Shown here piece after piece: positions 25,787 to 35,500 of a stretch of DNA of 36,754 nucleotides. Within the stretch, counting starts at the first letter, position 1; every line of letters starts with the position of its first letter. A program made the translations under genes and the position numbers. Below the pieces are notes generated by a model. It saw nothing but the letters and a program-made list of their open reading frames with translations, was not told the DNA's origin and made no database searches. This DNA is from CAYMAZ01 sp964428185 (GTDB taxonomy: Bacteria > Bacteroidota > Bacteroidia > Bacteroidales > DTU049), in assembly GCA_964428185.1 (NCBI GenBank), contig CAYRXH010000016.1:1-36754 (forward strand), in the 5' to 3' direction.

Positions 25787-26518
25787 ATGTATGCCATATT
25801 TATCAAGGAACTGAACAGTTTTTTAAGTTCACTTATCGGTTATATCGTAATTGCAGTATTTTTGCTAATCAACGGTTTATTTCTCTGGATTTTTCCACTG
25901 GATTTCAACATCCTTGATTATGGGTATGCCAGTCTTGACAGCCTTTTTGTGCTGGCGCCTTTTGTGTTTCTATTTCTTATCCCGGCCATTAGCATGAGGT
26001 CTTTTTCGGAAGAACGACGCACAGGTACCATTGAGCTGCTGATGACAAAACCACTGACTGAGTTTCAGATCATCAGCGGCAAATATCTGGCAAGCATAGT
26101 ATTGTTGCTGTTCACACTTATTCCTACCTTTTTCTATTATTACACAGTACATCAACTGGGATTTCCGCGCGGCAATCTTGATGTTGGAGGGACATGGGGA
26201 TCGTACCTCGGACTCCTGTTTTTGGGGAGTGCATTCGCAGCAATAGGAATTTTTATTTCTTCACTCACCAACAGCCAGATTGTTTCATTTATTGTTTCTG
26301 TCTTTTTGTGTGGATTTATGTATTTCGGATTTGATTTTATCTATGAATTCCGCTTTCTCGGTTCATTTGACCTGTTTGTTAAGTCGCTCGGAATCAATGA
26401 GCACTATATTTCAATGAGCCGAGGAGTTATTGACACCCGTGATGTATTGTATTTTATCAGTTTTATTCTTGTTTTTCTTCTGCTGACAAAAATTTCACTG
26501 GAACGCAGAAAATGGTAG
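25787..26518 (+). CDS. gldF: Gliding motility-associated ABC transporter permease GldF
   Basis: An ABC-2 type membrane subunit of about six helices, 243 residues from MYAIFIKELNSFLSSLIGY, which matches the usual GldF opening and length. Other visible signatures are the cytoplasmic RSFSEERRTGTIELLMTKP loop and LGSAFAAIGIFISSLTNSQ. GldF works with GldG and the ATPase GldA (not in this window) in Bacteroidota gliding and type IX secretion-associated functions. The frame stays open to 25697, but the -7 box at 25753-25760 and family length favour 25787. gldG begins 28 bases after the stop. Confidence 0.93.
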   Translation: MYAIFIKELNSFLSSLIGYIVIAVFLLINGLFLWIFPLDFNILDYGYASLDSLFVLAPFVFLFLIPAISMRSFSEERRTGTIELLMTKPLTEFQIISGKYLASIVLLLFTLIPTFFYYYTVHQLGFPRGNLDVGGTWGSYLGLLFLGSAFAAIGIFISSLTNSQIVSFIVSVFLCGFMYFGFDFIYEFRFLGSFDLFVKSLGINEHYISMSRGVIDTRDVLYFISFILVFLLLTKISLERRKW

Positions 26519-26546
26519 TTGTTTATCTCCCGTTAATTTACTGAAC

Positions 26547-28277
26547 ATGAAAAGTAAGAAAGTTCTAACTCCCAAAAACATCAAACGCCAGAATATTCTG
26601 CAGTTTATTTTATTAATCATGATTGTGTTTCTGATCAATGTTATCGGCAATTTTTTCTTTACAAGATTCGATCTTACTACGGAAAAACGCTATACTCTCT
26701 CTGACAACACCAAGGATATGATCCGCAAGCTTGACGACATTGTTTACTTCAGAGTTTATCTCGAGGGGGATCTTCCTGCTCAATACAAAAGACTCAGAAA
26801 TGAAACACGTATTATGCTCAATGAGTTCCGTTCCTACGGAAAAAACAATATTCAGTTTGAATTCATTAATATCACTGCAGGCAAAGACAAAAATGCCACT
26901 TATCAGATTGTAGAGGAATTAAGGCATAAGGGAATTCAACCAGTCATTGATTATGAGGGAAGCGGTACAGAGATGTCACAGAAAATTATTATCCCCGGAT
27001 CTATTGTGAGTTACCGCGAAAAAGAGGTTCCAATCCAACTGCTGGTTACAACTCTTGGTCCCGGCTCGGACAATAAGGAAGTTATCATCAACAATTCAAT
27101 TCAGGCCCTGGAGTTTAAGCTTGCTGATGCAATAAGAAAACTCACTATTACTCACAAGCCAAGAGTGGCACTGCTGGATGGGCAGGGAGAACTGATGCCT
27201 GTTCAGACTGCTGAAGCAGAACGCCTGCTTTCGGAATATTATGTGGTTGAACGGGTGAACATTAACGGCCAACTCAGAGCTCTGGAGGGATATAAAGCCA
27301 TTATTGTTGCCAAACCTGATTCTACATTCAGTGATAAAGACAAGTTCATCATTGATCAGTTTATTATGAAAGGCGGCACTGCCTTATGGATGATTGATGC
27401 TGTATATGCAGACATGGATAGTCTTAGAAACACAGACAAGATCATTTCCTTTTCCAAAAGACTGAATCTTGAGGATATGCTTTTTAAATGGGGAGTAAGA
27501 ATCAACACCGATCTTCTGATGGATATCAATGCCGCACCCATTCCTGTGATTACCGGAATGGTCGGAGATCAGCCTAAATATGAGTATTTTACCTGGTTTT
27601 ATTTCCCCCTCATCCTGTCAAATCAGGTACACCCCATAGTAAAAAACCTGAATGCAATCAAACTTGAATTTGCAAGCAGCATTGATACAGTGGGCGGCAA
27701 GGGAATTAAAAAAACTGTTTTGCTCACAACCTCAAAATATACACGTAAAAACAACACCCCTGCCACCATTGATCTGAACGAACTATACAATCTGCCGGAA
27801 AAGAAACTCTACAACAAACAAAACATTCCCGTAGCTGTGCTGCTTGAAGGTGAATTTGAAAGTGTTTTCTATAACCGGATTCCTCTTGAAATTGCTGAAG
27901 ACCCTGAAATCAACTATCAGTCAAAAAGTGTACCCACCAAAATGATCGTGGTTTCAGATGGTGATATCTTTAAAAACCAATATACCTTTAAAGATGGCAG
28001 ATACATGACCTATCCTCTCGGATATGACCGCTACACTCAAACCACTTACGGAAATGCAGATTTTATACTGAATGCCATGAGTTATCTTGTGGACAAAAAC
28101 AACCTTCTTGAAATCCGTTCCCGGGAACTAAAAATCAGACTGCTTGATAAAACCAGAATTACTAACGAGAGAATCAAATGGCAGTTTATTAATCTCATAC
28201 TTCCGGTTTTGTTTATTGGAATCATTGGCCTCGGACTCAGTTTGCTCAGAAGAAAAATCTTTACAGTTAAAAAATAA
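26547..28277 (+). CDS. gldG: Gliding motility-associated ABC transporter auxiliary protein GldG
   Basis: 576 residues with an N-terminal transmembrane helix (about 17-35), the opening FDLTTEKRYTLSDNT that marks the ABC_transp_aux/GldG group, a large extracytoplasmic domain (about 40-545, including KPRVALLDGQGEL and VVSDGDIFKNQ) and a second helix near the end (about 547-567) before a basic tail. It sits between gldF and a DUF4340 gene (6 bases downstream) in the order common in Bacteroidota. It is needed for gliding where tested; its biochemical role is still unclear. Confidence 0.94.
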   Translation: MKSKKVLTPKNIKRQNILQFILLIMIVFLINVIGNFFFTRFDLTTEKRYTLSDNTKDMIRKLDDIVYFRVYLEGDLPAQYKRLRNETRIMLNEFRSYGKNNIQFEFINITAGKDKNATYQIVEELRHKGIQPVIDYEGSGTEMSQKIIIPGSIVSYREKEVPIQLLVTTLGPGSDNKEVIINNSIQALEFKLADAIRKLTITHKPRVALLDGQGELMPVQTAEAERLLSEYYVVERVNINGQLRALEGYKAIIVAKPDSTFSDKDKFIIDQFIMKGGTALWMIDAVYADMDSLRNTDKIISFSKRLNLEDMLFKWGVRINTDLLMDINAAPIPVITGMVGDQPKYEYFTWFYFPLILSNQVHPIVKNLNAIKLEFASSIDTVGGKGIKKTVLLTTSKYTRKNNTPATIDLNELYNLPEKKLYNKQNIPVAVLLEGEFESVFYNRIPLEIAEDPEINYQSKSVPTKMIVVSDGDIFKNQYTFKDGRYMTYPLGYDRYTQTTYGNADFILNAMSYLVDKNNLLEIRSRELKIRLLDKTRITNERIKWQFINLILPVLFIGIIGLGLSLLRRKIFTVKK

Positions 28278-28283
28278 AAGACA

Positions 28284-29387
28284 ATGAAAAAGAAGTTACT
28301 GGCTGTTGTTCTGATTGTTCTTGTTATTATCGCTGCAATTCTGATTGTAACACAAACACGGGGAACTTTCTCAGAGAAGGAAAAAGATTTTGCAGTGCAT
28401 GATACCGCATCAATTACCAAAATATTTCTTGCAGATATGGGTGGAAATACAGTATTGCTTGAACGTGCTGATTCTTCAAACTGGACTGTCAACGGAAAGC
28501 ACAATGCTCAAAAGGGGGTTATAAAGGATTTTTTACGCACACTGATGTATATTACTGTCAGAACACCGGTTGCCACAGCAGCAAGAGATAATGTGCTGAA
28601 GTTTATGGCATCAAACGGCACAAAGATTGAGATTTACCAGAAAAAATACCTGATCGATTTCTGGGGGATACGTCTTTTTGAAAGGGAAGGCCTGAGCAAA
28701 ACATATTATGTGGGCGACAACACCATGGACAATGTGGGTACCTATATGAAAATGGAAGATTCTGAAACCCCTTTTATTACCTATATACCCGGATTCAGCG
28801 GTTTCCTCCACACACGTTATTCAACCAATGAATTTGACTGGAGAGACCATACTGTTTTCAATTTTTTCATGAAAGATATTGCCAGTGTTACCCTTGAATA
28901 TCCTCAGGAACCAGAAAAATCATTCCGGATAGAAAATCCTGACAACCGCAACTTCAAATTATACTCTCTGCAGCAACAACAATACATCAACGGATACGAC
29001 ACAATACGTATGATTAACTATTTGTCAGGTTTTTATGATGCCCGTTTTGAAAATTTTGTCATTGATCCGACCGGACAAATCCGCGACTCGCTGATGAACA
29101 TCACCCCATATCAACACCTGACAGTGGTTCCGAAAACCGGAGACCCTGTTGAAATCAAAACTTTTTTGAAACCAAACCAGCTTACTCCTGAAGAACTGGA
29201 AGCCAGATATTTTGATACTTCTGATTATCCGTGGGACAGGGAACGCATGTGGGCGTTTGTATACAAAGAAAATGAGCTGGTATCCATACAATACTTTGTT
29301 TTCGGTAGAATCCTTAAGCCTATCTTTTTCTTCTTTCCTGAATATCAGGAAAAGAACATCGAAGGAATTAATCTTTATGAGCTTTGA
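28284..29387 (+). CDS. DUF4340 domain protein of the gldFG operon
   Basis: 367 residues: a short cytoplasmic start, a membrane helix (LLAVVLIVLVIIAAILIV, about 4-21), and an extracytoplasmic beta-rich domain with the DUF4340 features (TKIFLADMGGNTVLLER, WTVNGKHNAQKGVIKDFL, TYYVGDNTMDN). Proteins of this kind accompany ABC_transp_aux genes in many bacteria and are thought to be accessory parts of the complex; no activity is known. Six bases separate it from gldG. Confidence 0.88.
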   Translation: MKKKLLAVVLIVLVIIAAILIVTQTRGTFSEKEKDFAVHDTASITKIFLADMGGNTVLLERADSSNWTVNGKHNAQKGVIKDFLRTLMYITVRTPVATAARDNVLKFMASNGTKIEIYQKKYLIDFWGIRLFEREGLSKTYYVGDNTMDNVGTYMKMEDSETPFITYIPGFSGFLHTRYSTNEFDWRDHTVFNFFMKDIASVTLEYPQEPEKSFRIENPDNRNFKLYSLQQQQYINGYDTIRMINYLSGFYDARFENFVIDPTGQIRDSLMNITPYQHLTVVPKTGDPVEIKTFLKPNQLTPEELEARYFDTSDYPWDRERMWAFVYKENELVSIQYFVFGRILKPIFFFFPEYQEKNIEGINLYEL

Positions 29388-29438
29388 TTTCATTAATTTT
29401 TTCATTCTGAAATATTTCGTTCAATAAAAAAAATAAAG

Positions 29439-29446
29439 TATATTTG
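29439..29446 (+). promoter_or_regulatory. -7 element for dnaN
   Basis: TATATTTG (TAnnTTTG), 20 nt before ATG 29467, so dnaN need not depend on the gld promoter. Confidence 0.55.
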
Positions 29447-29466
29447 CTTTCCTAAATTTTATACCC

Positions 29467-30597
29467 ATGAAATGTATCGTTTCAAATGATGTTCTGTTAA
29501 AGAACCTTCAAGCCATCAACAGTGTCATTGCCACAAATACCAGTTTACCCATTCTGGAAACTTTTCTGTTTGAACTGCAGGAAGAATCACTTCTGGTCAC
29601 TGCATCAGATATGGAAACTTCTATAAGAGTTGAAATACCGGTTACTATGGTGGAAAATCCCGGAAAAATTGCAATCCCTGCCCGTATCCTTGTGGATACT
29701 CTGAAAACTTTTCCGGCAATTCCGGTGACCATCTCAGCCGAAGATCCTGCAAATCCCCTGAATATTGAAATCATTGCCGGCGAAGGACGTTATAAACTGG
29801 CAGGATATGATCCTGCAGATTACCCAAAACGACCGCATATGTCATCTTCTGAAAGCGTAATGATGACCAGTGAAGTGATCACCAATGCCATTTCAAAAAC
29901 AATTTTTGCTACCATCAGCGATATGCTCAGACCTGCTATGACCGGAGTGTATTGGGAAATCAATGAAGCCCATGCCAATTTTGTGGGAACAGATGCTCAC
30001 AGATTGGTGAGATACCGAAGAAAAGATATCAGCTCTGCAACTCCATTTTCTTTTATTCTGCCCAAGAAAACCTCAAATATTCTGAAAAATATCCTCTCTG
30101 TCACAAGCGAAGAGGTGAAGGTTGAGTTCAACTCAATCAATGCCAGTTTTTCTTTTGGCAACTTTCACCTGATCTGTAGACTCATTGATCAGAAATATCC
30201 CAATTACGAGGCAGTCATTCCTACTCAAAACCCAAACAAACTCATTGTCAACAGAACGGATCTGATCAACTCCCTGAAACGTGCTACAATTTTTGCCAAT
30301 CAATCAACCCATCAGGTACGGTTTATCATTAACGGTCAATCGCTTACCCTTAAAGCAGAGGATATTGATTTTGCCAATGAAGCTGTTGAATCTATCTCAT
30401 GCAATTATGATGGAACAGACATGGAAATAGGATTTAATGCAAAATTCATCATTGAGATGCTTCAAAACCTTGAAGATGAGTCTGTTGTTTTTGAACTTTC
30501 TGAAGCAAAACGTGCCGGACTTATCCTTCCCTCTGATATTGCAGATGTCAATGAAGAAATCCTGATGCTTGTGATGCCTGTGATGATTGCCGGATAA
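29467..30597 (+). CDS. dnaN: DNA polymerase III beta subunit (sliding clamp)
   Basis: A 376-residue clamp protein of three similar domains that dimerises into a ring on DNA and tethers replicative polymerase and repair enzymes. Recognisable stretches are the opening MKCIVSNDVLLKNL, LPILETFLFE, ASDMETSIRV, GTDAHRLVRY (domain 2 signature) and the C-terminal VMPVMIAG for the usual MPMR-like partner-binding end. It follows the gldF-gldG-DUF4340 cluster, with its own -7 box, as in other Bacteroidota. A putative membrane protease starts 5 bases after its stop. Confidence 0.97.
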   Translation: MKCIVSNDVLLKNLQAINSVIATNTSLPILETFLFELQEESLLVTASDMETSIRVEIPVTMVENPGKIAIPARILVDTLKTFPAIPVTISAEDPANPLNIEIIAGEGRYKLAGYDPADYPKRPHMSSSESVMMTSEVITNAISKTIFATISDMLRPAMTGVYWEINEAHANFVGTDAHRLVRYRRKDISSATPFSFILPKKTSNILKNILSVTSEEVKVEFNSINASFSFGNFHLICRLIDQKYPNYEAVIPTQNPNKLIVNRTDLINSLKRATIFANQSTHQVRFIINGQSLTLKAEDIDFANEAVESISCNYDGTDMEIGFNAKFIIEMLQNLEDESVVFELSEAKRAGLILPSDIADVNEEILMLVMPVMIAG

Positions 30598-30602
30598 TTA
30601 TC

Positions 30603-31316
30603 ATGATGGATTTTCTTCGAGAAATTTATCTGAACGTGGTGCTGACACAGTCACCACGTTCTTTTTTTATTCTTGCTGCTGTTGCTGTACTGTTTTACAG
30701 AATTCCGTTTGCAGACAAAATTCTCCGGACATTTCACACTCTTCTTCATGAAAGTGGACATGCCTTTGCAGCCATGCTGACCTGCGGAAAAACCCACCGG
30801 ATGGAACTCAACTGCAATATGAGCGGCACCACACTCACCGAAAGCAAAAACAAATTTCATCAGTTTGTGATTTCTATCTCAGGATACCCCTTTGCTTCGG
30901 CATTTGCATATTTGGGTTTTTTTCTGATTCTGAACAATACAACAGGTGTCTTTCATATTGTTTTACTGTCAGTTTGTTTATTTCAACTGCTTTTTAACAT
31001 AAGAAACACCTACGGCATCATCTGGAGTCTGCTTGTCTGTGCCCTTCTGCTTCTTGAACTCCTCCACCTTTCTGAGCTGATGTGGGCAAGCGGAGTCGTT
31101 ATCTGTTCGGTCGTTCTATGCGAATCAATGATTATGTCGGCAAATATTCTGTTTCTGAGTTTCAGTAAACCAACACTCTCCGGTGATGCCGCCAACCTCC
31201 GAAAAATTACCGGAATCCATTCTGGTTTCTGGGGGCTTCTATTTTTTGTCCAGGCATTGGTTATTCTTGCACTATCCGTGCAAATGATCCTCAACTGGAC
31301 TCAAATAATCAAATAA
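30603..31316 (+). CDS. M50B-like membrane metallopeptidase
   Basis: 237 residues with about six membrane helices. A first helix is followed by TLLHESGHAFAAML, an HExxH zinc motif (HESGH at about 56-60) at the membrane face. Further on, the SGDAANLRKITG stretch (about 195-206) provides the conserved Asp-containing third-ligand region of the M50B family. These features suggest an intramembrane or membrane-bound zinc protease, with unknown substrate. It lies 5 bases after dnaN and is almost certainly co-transcribed with it. It ends 6 bases before the convergent dihydroorotate-dehydrogenase-like gene, with no visible terminator between. Confidence 0.8.
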   Translation: MMDFLREIYLNVVLTQSPRSFFILAAVAVLFYRIPFADKILRTFHTLLHESGHAFAAMLTCGKTHRMELNCNMSGTTLTESKNKFHQFVISISGYPFASAFAYLGFFLILNNTTGVFHIVLLSVCLFQLLFNIRNTYGIIWSLLVCALLLLELLHLSELMWASGVVICSVVLCESMIMSANILFLSFSKPTLSGDAANLRKITGIHSGFWGLLFFVQALVILALSVQMILNWTQIIK

Positions 31317-31322
31317 TTCGTT

Positions 31323-32336
31323 TTATATCATCGGATATTTTTTGAAAATATCATCTGACTTCATCAGAATATCAATGTATTGTGCGCGTTTGTATGCGAA
31401 AACATCATTTGAGTTGACTGCAGACAGTTTGCCCCTGAAATCATTCAGAGATGAATAATTCTTTGATTCCATCCACTGCTGAATCTGCTTCAGTATGACA
31501 GAAATAATTTCCACCTTGTTTTTGTACAGTGTACTGACTAACTGAACAGTATTAGCACCGGCCATAATCATTTTTATCACATCCTGACCGTCTATAATAC
31601 CTGAATTGGCACAAATGCTTCCTGAAACATTGCCATAAAGTAGCCCTGAATACCTCAGAGGCAACCTATTATCCTCTGCATGACTCAGATTGTAGGGGAA
31701 ATAATGCTGCTCTCTTTCCAGATCAATGTCAGGTTGAAACAATCTGTTGAAAAGAACAAACCCACGGACACCGATATCATCAAATTTTTTCACCACATTC
31801 AGGATGTTGGAATAATAAGGACTGAGTTTGACTGCCACTGGGATTTTCAATGCAGCTATCACCTCTTTGGCTGCTTCAACCTGCTCAACAATCACTTCGT
31901 GACCTGAACGGGTCATTGAATGGGCTTCAGCATAAAAATTGAGTTCAATACCAGCAACGCCCATCTCTTCAATTTTTTTTGCATATTCAACCCAGGTTTC
32001 TTTATTCACAGCATTGAGACTGGCAATAACAGGTATATTGAGGAGTTTTACAGCTTTTGCAAGGTTAAATAAATGTTCTTCGGGACCGGCATGGTCAATA
32101 TCAGGAAACAGCCGGGTCATTTCGGCATGTCTGTCATTGTATTCATCAAGCTGATTTCCAAGCTTTAAACTTTCCAACTGAATCTGTTCTTCAAAAAGAG
32201 ATTTATAAACCACTGCTGCCGCACCGGCATCTTCCATTTTTTTCAACTGTTTTTCATCGGACGACAGATTGCTTGAACCGACAATAATGGGATTCTTTAA
32301 AGGAATGCCCATGTAATTTGTATTGAGATTAACCAT
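31323..32336 (-). CDS. Dihydroorotate dehydrogenase-like flavoprotein
   Basis: 337 residues with the FMN-binding TIM barrel of the dihydroorotate dehydrogenase family: NPIIVGSSNLSS (15-26), the Lys of VYKSLFEE, NAVNKETWVEYAKKIEEMGV, IELNFYAEAH, IPVAVKLSPYYSNI (phosphate and FMN region) and the C-terminal GIIDGQDVIKMIMAGANTVQ. It departs from true PyrD at the active-site loop, and the usual Ser/Cys base region is not evident, so pyrimidine synthesis is not assured. It is divergent from nifJ across 168 bases; I recall similar genes beside nifJ in anaerobic Bacteroidota. A redox role tied to ferredoxin is an inference. Confidence 0.82.
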   Translation of the reverse strand: MVNLNTNYMGIPLKNPIIVGSSNLSSDEKQLKKMEDAGAAAVVYKSLFEEQIQLESLKLGNQLDEYNDRHAEMTRLFPDIDHAGPEEHLFNLAKAVKLLNIPVIASLNAVNKETWVEYAKKIEEMGVAGIELNFYAEAHSMTRSGHEVIVEQVEAAKEVIAALKIPVAVKLSPYYSNILNVVKKFDDIGVRGFVLFNRLFQPDIDLEREQHYFPYNLSHAEDNRLPLRYSGLLYGNVSGSICANSGIIDGQDVIKMIMAGANTVQLVSTLYKNKVEIISVILKQIQQWMESKNYSSLNDFRGKLSAVNSNDVFAYKRAQYIDILMKSDDIFKKYPMI

Positions 32337-32378
32337 GATTTTTCTATTTTTAATTTATACTATTTAAATATTCTTATA

Positions 32379-32386
32379 CAAAAATA
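32379..32386 (-). promoter_or_regulatory. -7 element for the dihydroorotate dehydrogenase-like gene
   Basis: The minus strand reads TATTTTTG (TAnnTTTG), 42 nt before ATG 32336. On the other side of the 168-base divergent region nifJ has only a near-match (TAACTTCG at 32463-32470). Confidence 0.45.
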
Positions 32387-32504
32387 CAAATTATTTTTCA
32401 TAATTGCCATAAAAAATCCAAAAAAAACCATTGTTAAATGTTTCAAAAGATTATTTTTTTCATAACTTCGCTGGAAAATAGAATACCGAAATAATCTATA
32501 AGAT

Positions 32505-35500
32505 ATGAAAACAAAGAAAAAATTTATCACTTGCGACGGAAACCATGCTGCATCGCATGTTGCGTACATGTTTAGTGAAGTTGCTGCCATTTATCCGATA
32601 ACACCTTCTTCAAACATGGCAGAGAACGTTGACGAGTGGGCTGCCCATGGTCGCAAAAACGTTTTTGGCGACACAGTTCAGGTTATTGAAATGCAATCTG
32701 AAGCCGGTGCTGCCGGTGCTGTTCACGGTAGTTTACAATCAGGAATTCTCACTACGACGTTCACAGCATCACAGGGCTTACTGCTCATGATTCCAAACAT
32801 GTATAAAATTGCAGGAGAACTGTTGCCCGGTGTATTTCATGTTTCTGCGCGTAGCCTTGCTGCTCAAGCTCTCTCAATATTTGGAGATCATAGTGACGTG
32901 ATGAGCACCCGTCACACTGGTTTTGCCATGCTTGCCACAGGTTCGGTTCAGGAAATCATGGATATTGGTGCTGTTGCACATCTTGCTTCAATCAAATCAC
33001 GTATTCCTTTTCTTCACTTTTTTGATGGTTTCAGAACATCTCATGAGGTTCAGAAAGTAGAGTATTTCGAAAATGAAGACCTGCTTCCACTTCTGGATAA
33101 AAAAGCCCTGCTTGCATTCAGAAACAATGCACTGAATCCCGAGCATCCTGTCACCAGAGGCACAGCCCAAAACCCTGACATTTATTTTCAGACCCGCGAA
33201 GTGGCCAATAAATTTTATGATGAAGTTCCTGATATCGTTGCAAGCTATTTCAGCGAAATTTCAAAAATGACCGGCCGCGAGTATAAACCTTTTGTTTATT
33301 ACGGGGCTCCTGATGCTGAAAACATTGTCATTGCAATGGGCTCAATTACAGACACTCTGAAAGAAGTGGTTGATTATCTCAATGCTTCAGGGAAAAAGAC
33401 AGGTCTTTTGACTGTGCATCTCTACCGTCCCTTTTCAGCAAATTATTTCTTTGATGTTTTTCCAAAATCAGTGAAACGGATTGCTGTTCTCGACCGAACA
33501 AAAGAGCATGGAGCCAATGGTGAACCATTGTATCTTGATGTGAGAGATCTTTTCTATGGCAAACCTGATGCCCCAATGATTATTGGTGGTCGCTACGGTT
33601 TAAGTTCAAAAGATACAACCCCTGCCCAAATGATTGCTGTATTTGAAAATCTGATGAGTTCTGCTCCGAAAAACAGGTTTACTGTGGGTATTGTTGACGA
33701 TGTGACCAATCTTTCTCTTACCGTTGGAGAAGAAATCGGGATTCTTCATCCCAGCATCTATTCTGCAAAATTTTACGGACTTGGTGCAGATGGTACTGTT
33801 GGAGCAAATAAAAACTCAATCAAAATCATCGGAGAAAACACAGATAAATACTGTCAGGCGTATTTTGCCTATGATTCGAAAAAATCAGGCGGGTTTACAA
33901 CTTCACATCTTCGCTTCGGAGATGTTCCTATCAGGTCTCCCTATCTTGTTAACACTGCTGATTTTGTTGCCTGTCATAAGCCAACCTACATTTATCAGTA
34001 TGACATGCTTAAGGGAATCAAGAAAAACGGAGTATTTCTGCTAAATACTATATGGGACGTTGAAGAAACCAAACAGAAACTTCCAAATAAAATAAAGCGA
34101 GTACTTGCGCAGAAAAATATTGGCTTTTATGTGATCAATGCCACAGCCATTGCAGAAGAAATCGGACTGGGAGGAAGGATCAACACCATCATGCAGTCTG
34201 CATTCTTTAAAATTGCAAACATCATCCCTTATGAAAAAGCTGTTGAGGACATGAAATATGCAATTAAAAAAGACTTCGGCCGCAAGGGAGACCTTATGGT
34301 TAAAATGAACTATGCTGCTGTTGACAAGGGCGGTGATGTGATTCAGGTATCTGTTCCATCTGAATGGGCAGATCTGAAAGACGAACCACTGCCTATTCCT
34401 GAAGGTGTTTCAGAATTTTACGAACAGGTTGCACATGTTATTAACAGCCAAGCCGGCGACACGCTTCCCGTTTCCACATTCGTCGGAAGAGAAGACGGAA
34501 CCTTCCCTTCAGGCACAACCAAATACGAAAAACGCGGAATTGCTGTCAGTGTGCCTGAATGGATTTCTGAAAACTGTATTCAATGCAACCAGTGTTCTTA
34601 TGTATGTCCTCATGCTGCAATACGTCCTTTCCTGATTACCGATGAGGAACTGGGAAAATCCCCCTTTGAGATGAAAACCATTCGTGGCATCGGAGGGTTT
34701 AAGGAATACAATTTCAGGATACAGGTGAGTGTTCTTGACTGTACAGGTTGCGGCAACTGTGTTGACATTTGTCCTTCCAAAACCAAGTCTCTTGAAATGA
34801 AACCTCTTGAATCACAGCATGTTGAAGTTGAAAAATACAAATATCTTGACGAGGTGATCGGGTATAAAGATCAGGTTGCCGACAAATTCAAAACTGTGAA
34901 AAACAGTCAGTTTGCACAACCGCTCTTTGAGTTTTCAGGTGCCTGTACAGGTTGCGGCGAAACACCCTATATCAAAAACATCACGCAGTTGTTTGGTGAA
35001 CGCATGCTAGTTGCCAATGCCACAGGATGTTCATCAATTTACGGAGGCTCTGCCCCCTCAACTCCCTACACAGCCAATTATAAATCAGGAAAAGGTGTTG
35101 CATGGGCGAATTCGCTGTTTGAAGACAATGCCGAATACGGGTTTGGCATGGCCGTTGGTATCCGCAAAATCCGCGAGCGTATGGCACGTGAAATGCAGGA
35201 AGCAATTGCTTCAGGAAGTGTGTCATCAGAGTTGAAACAGGCTTTTGAAAATTGGATTGCAACCATGTATGATGGTGCTGCATCACCTGCTGCCAGCGAA
35301 GCCCTTGTTGAAGTCCTGAAAAAGGATAATGGAACATTTGCACAGTATCTGCTTGAAAATAAGCAGTATTTTATTAAAAAATCCGTATGGGTTATCGGAG
35401 GCGACGGATGGGCATATGATATCGGATTTGGCGGTCTTGATCATGTTCTGGCATCAGGCGAAGACATCAATCTGTTGGTTCTGGATACTGAAGTGTATTC

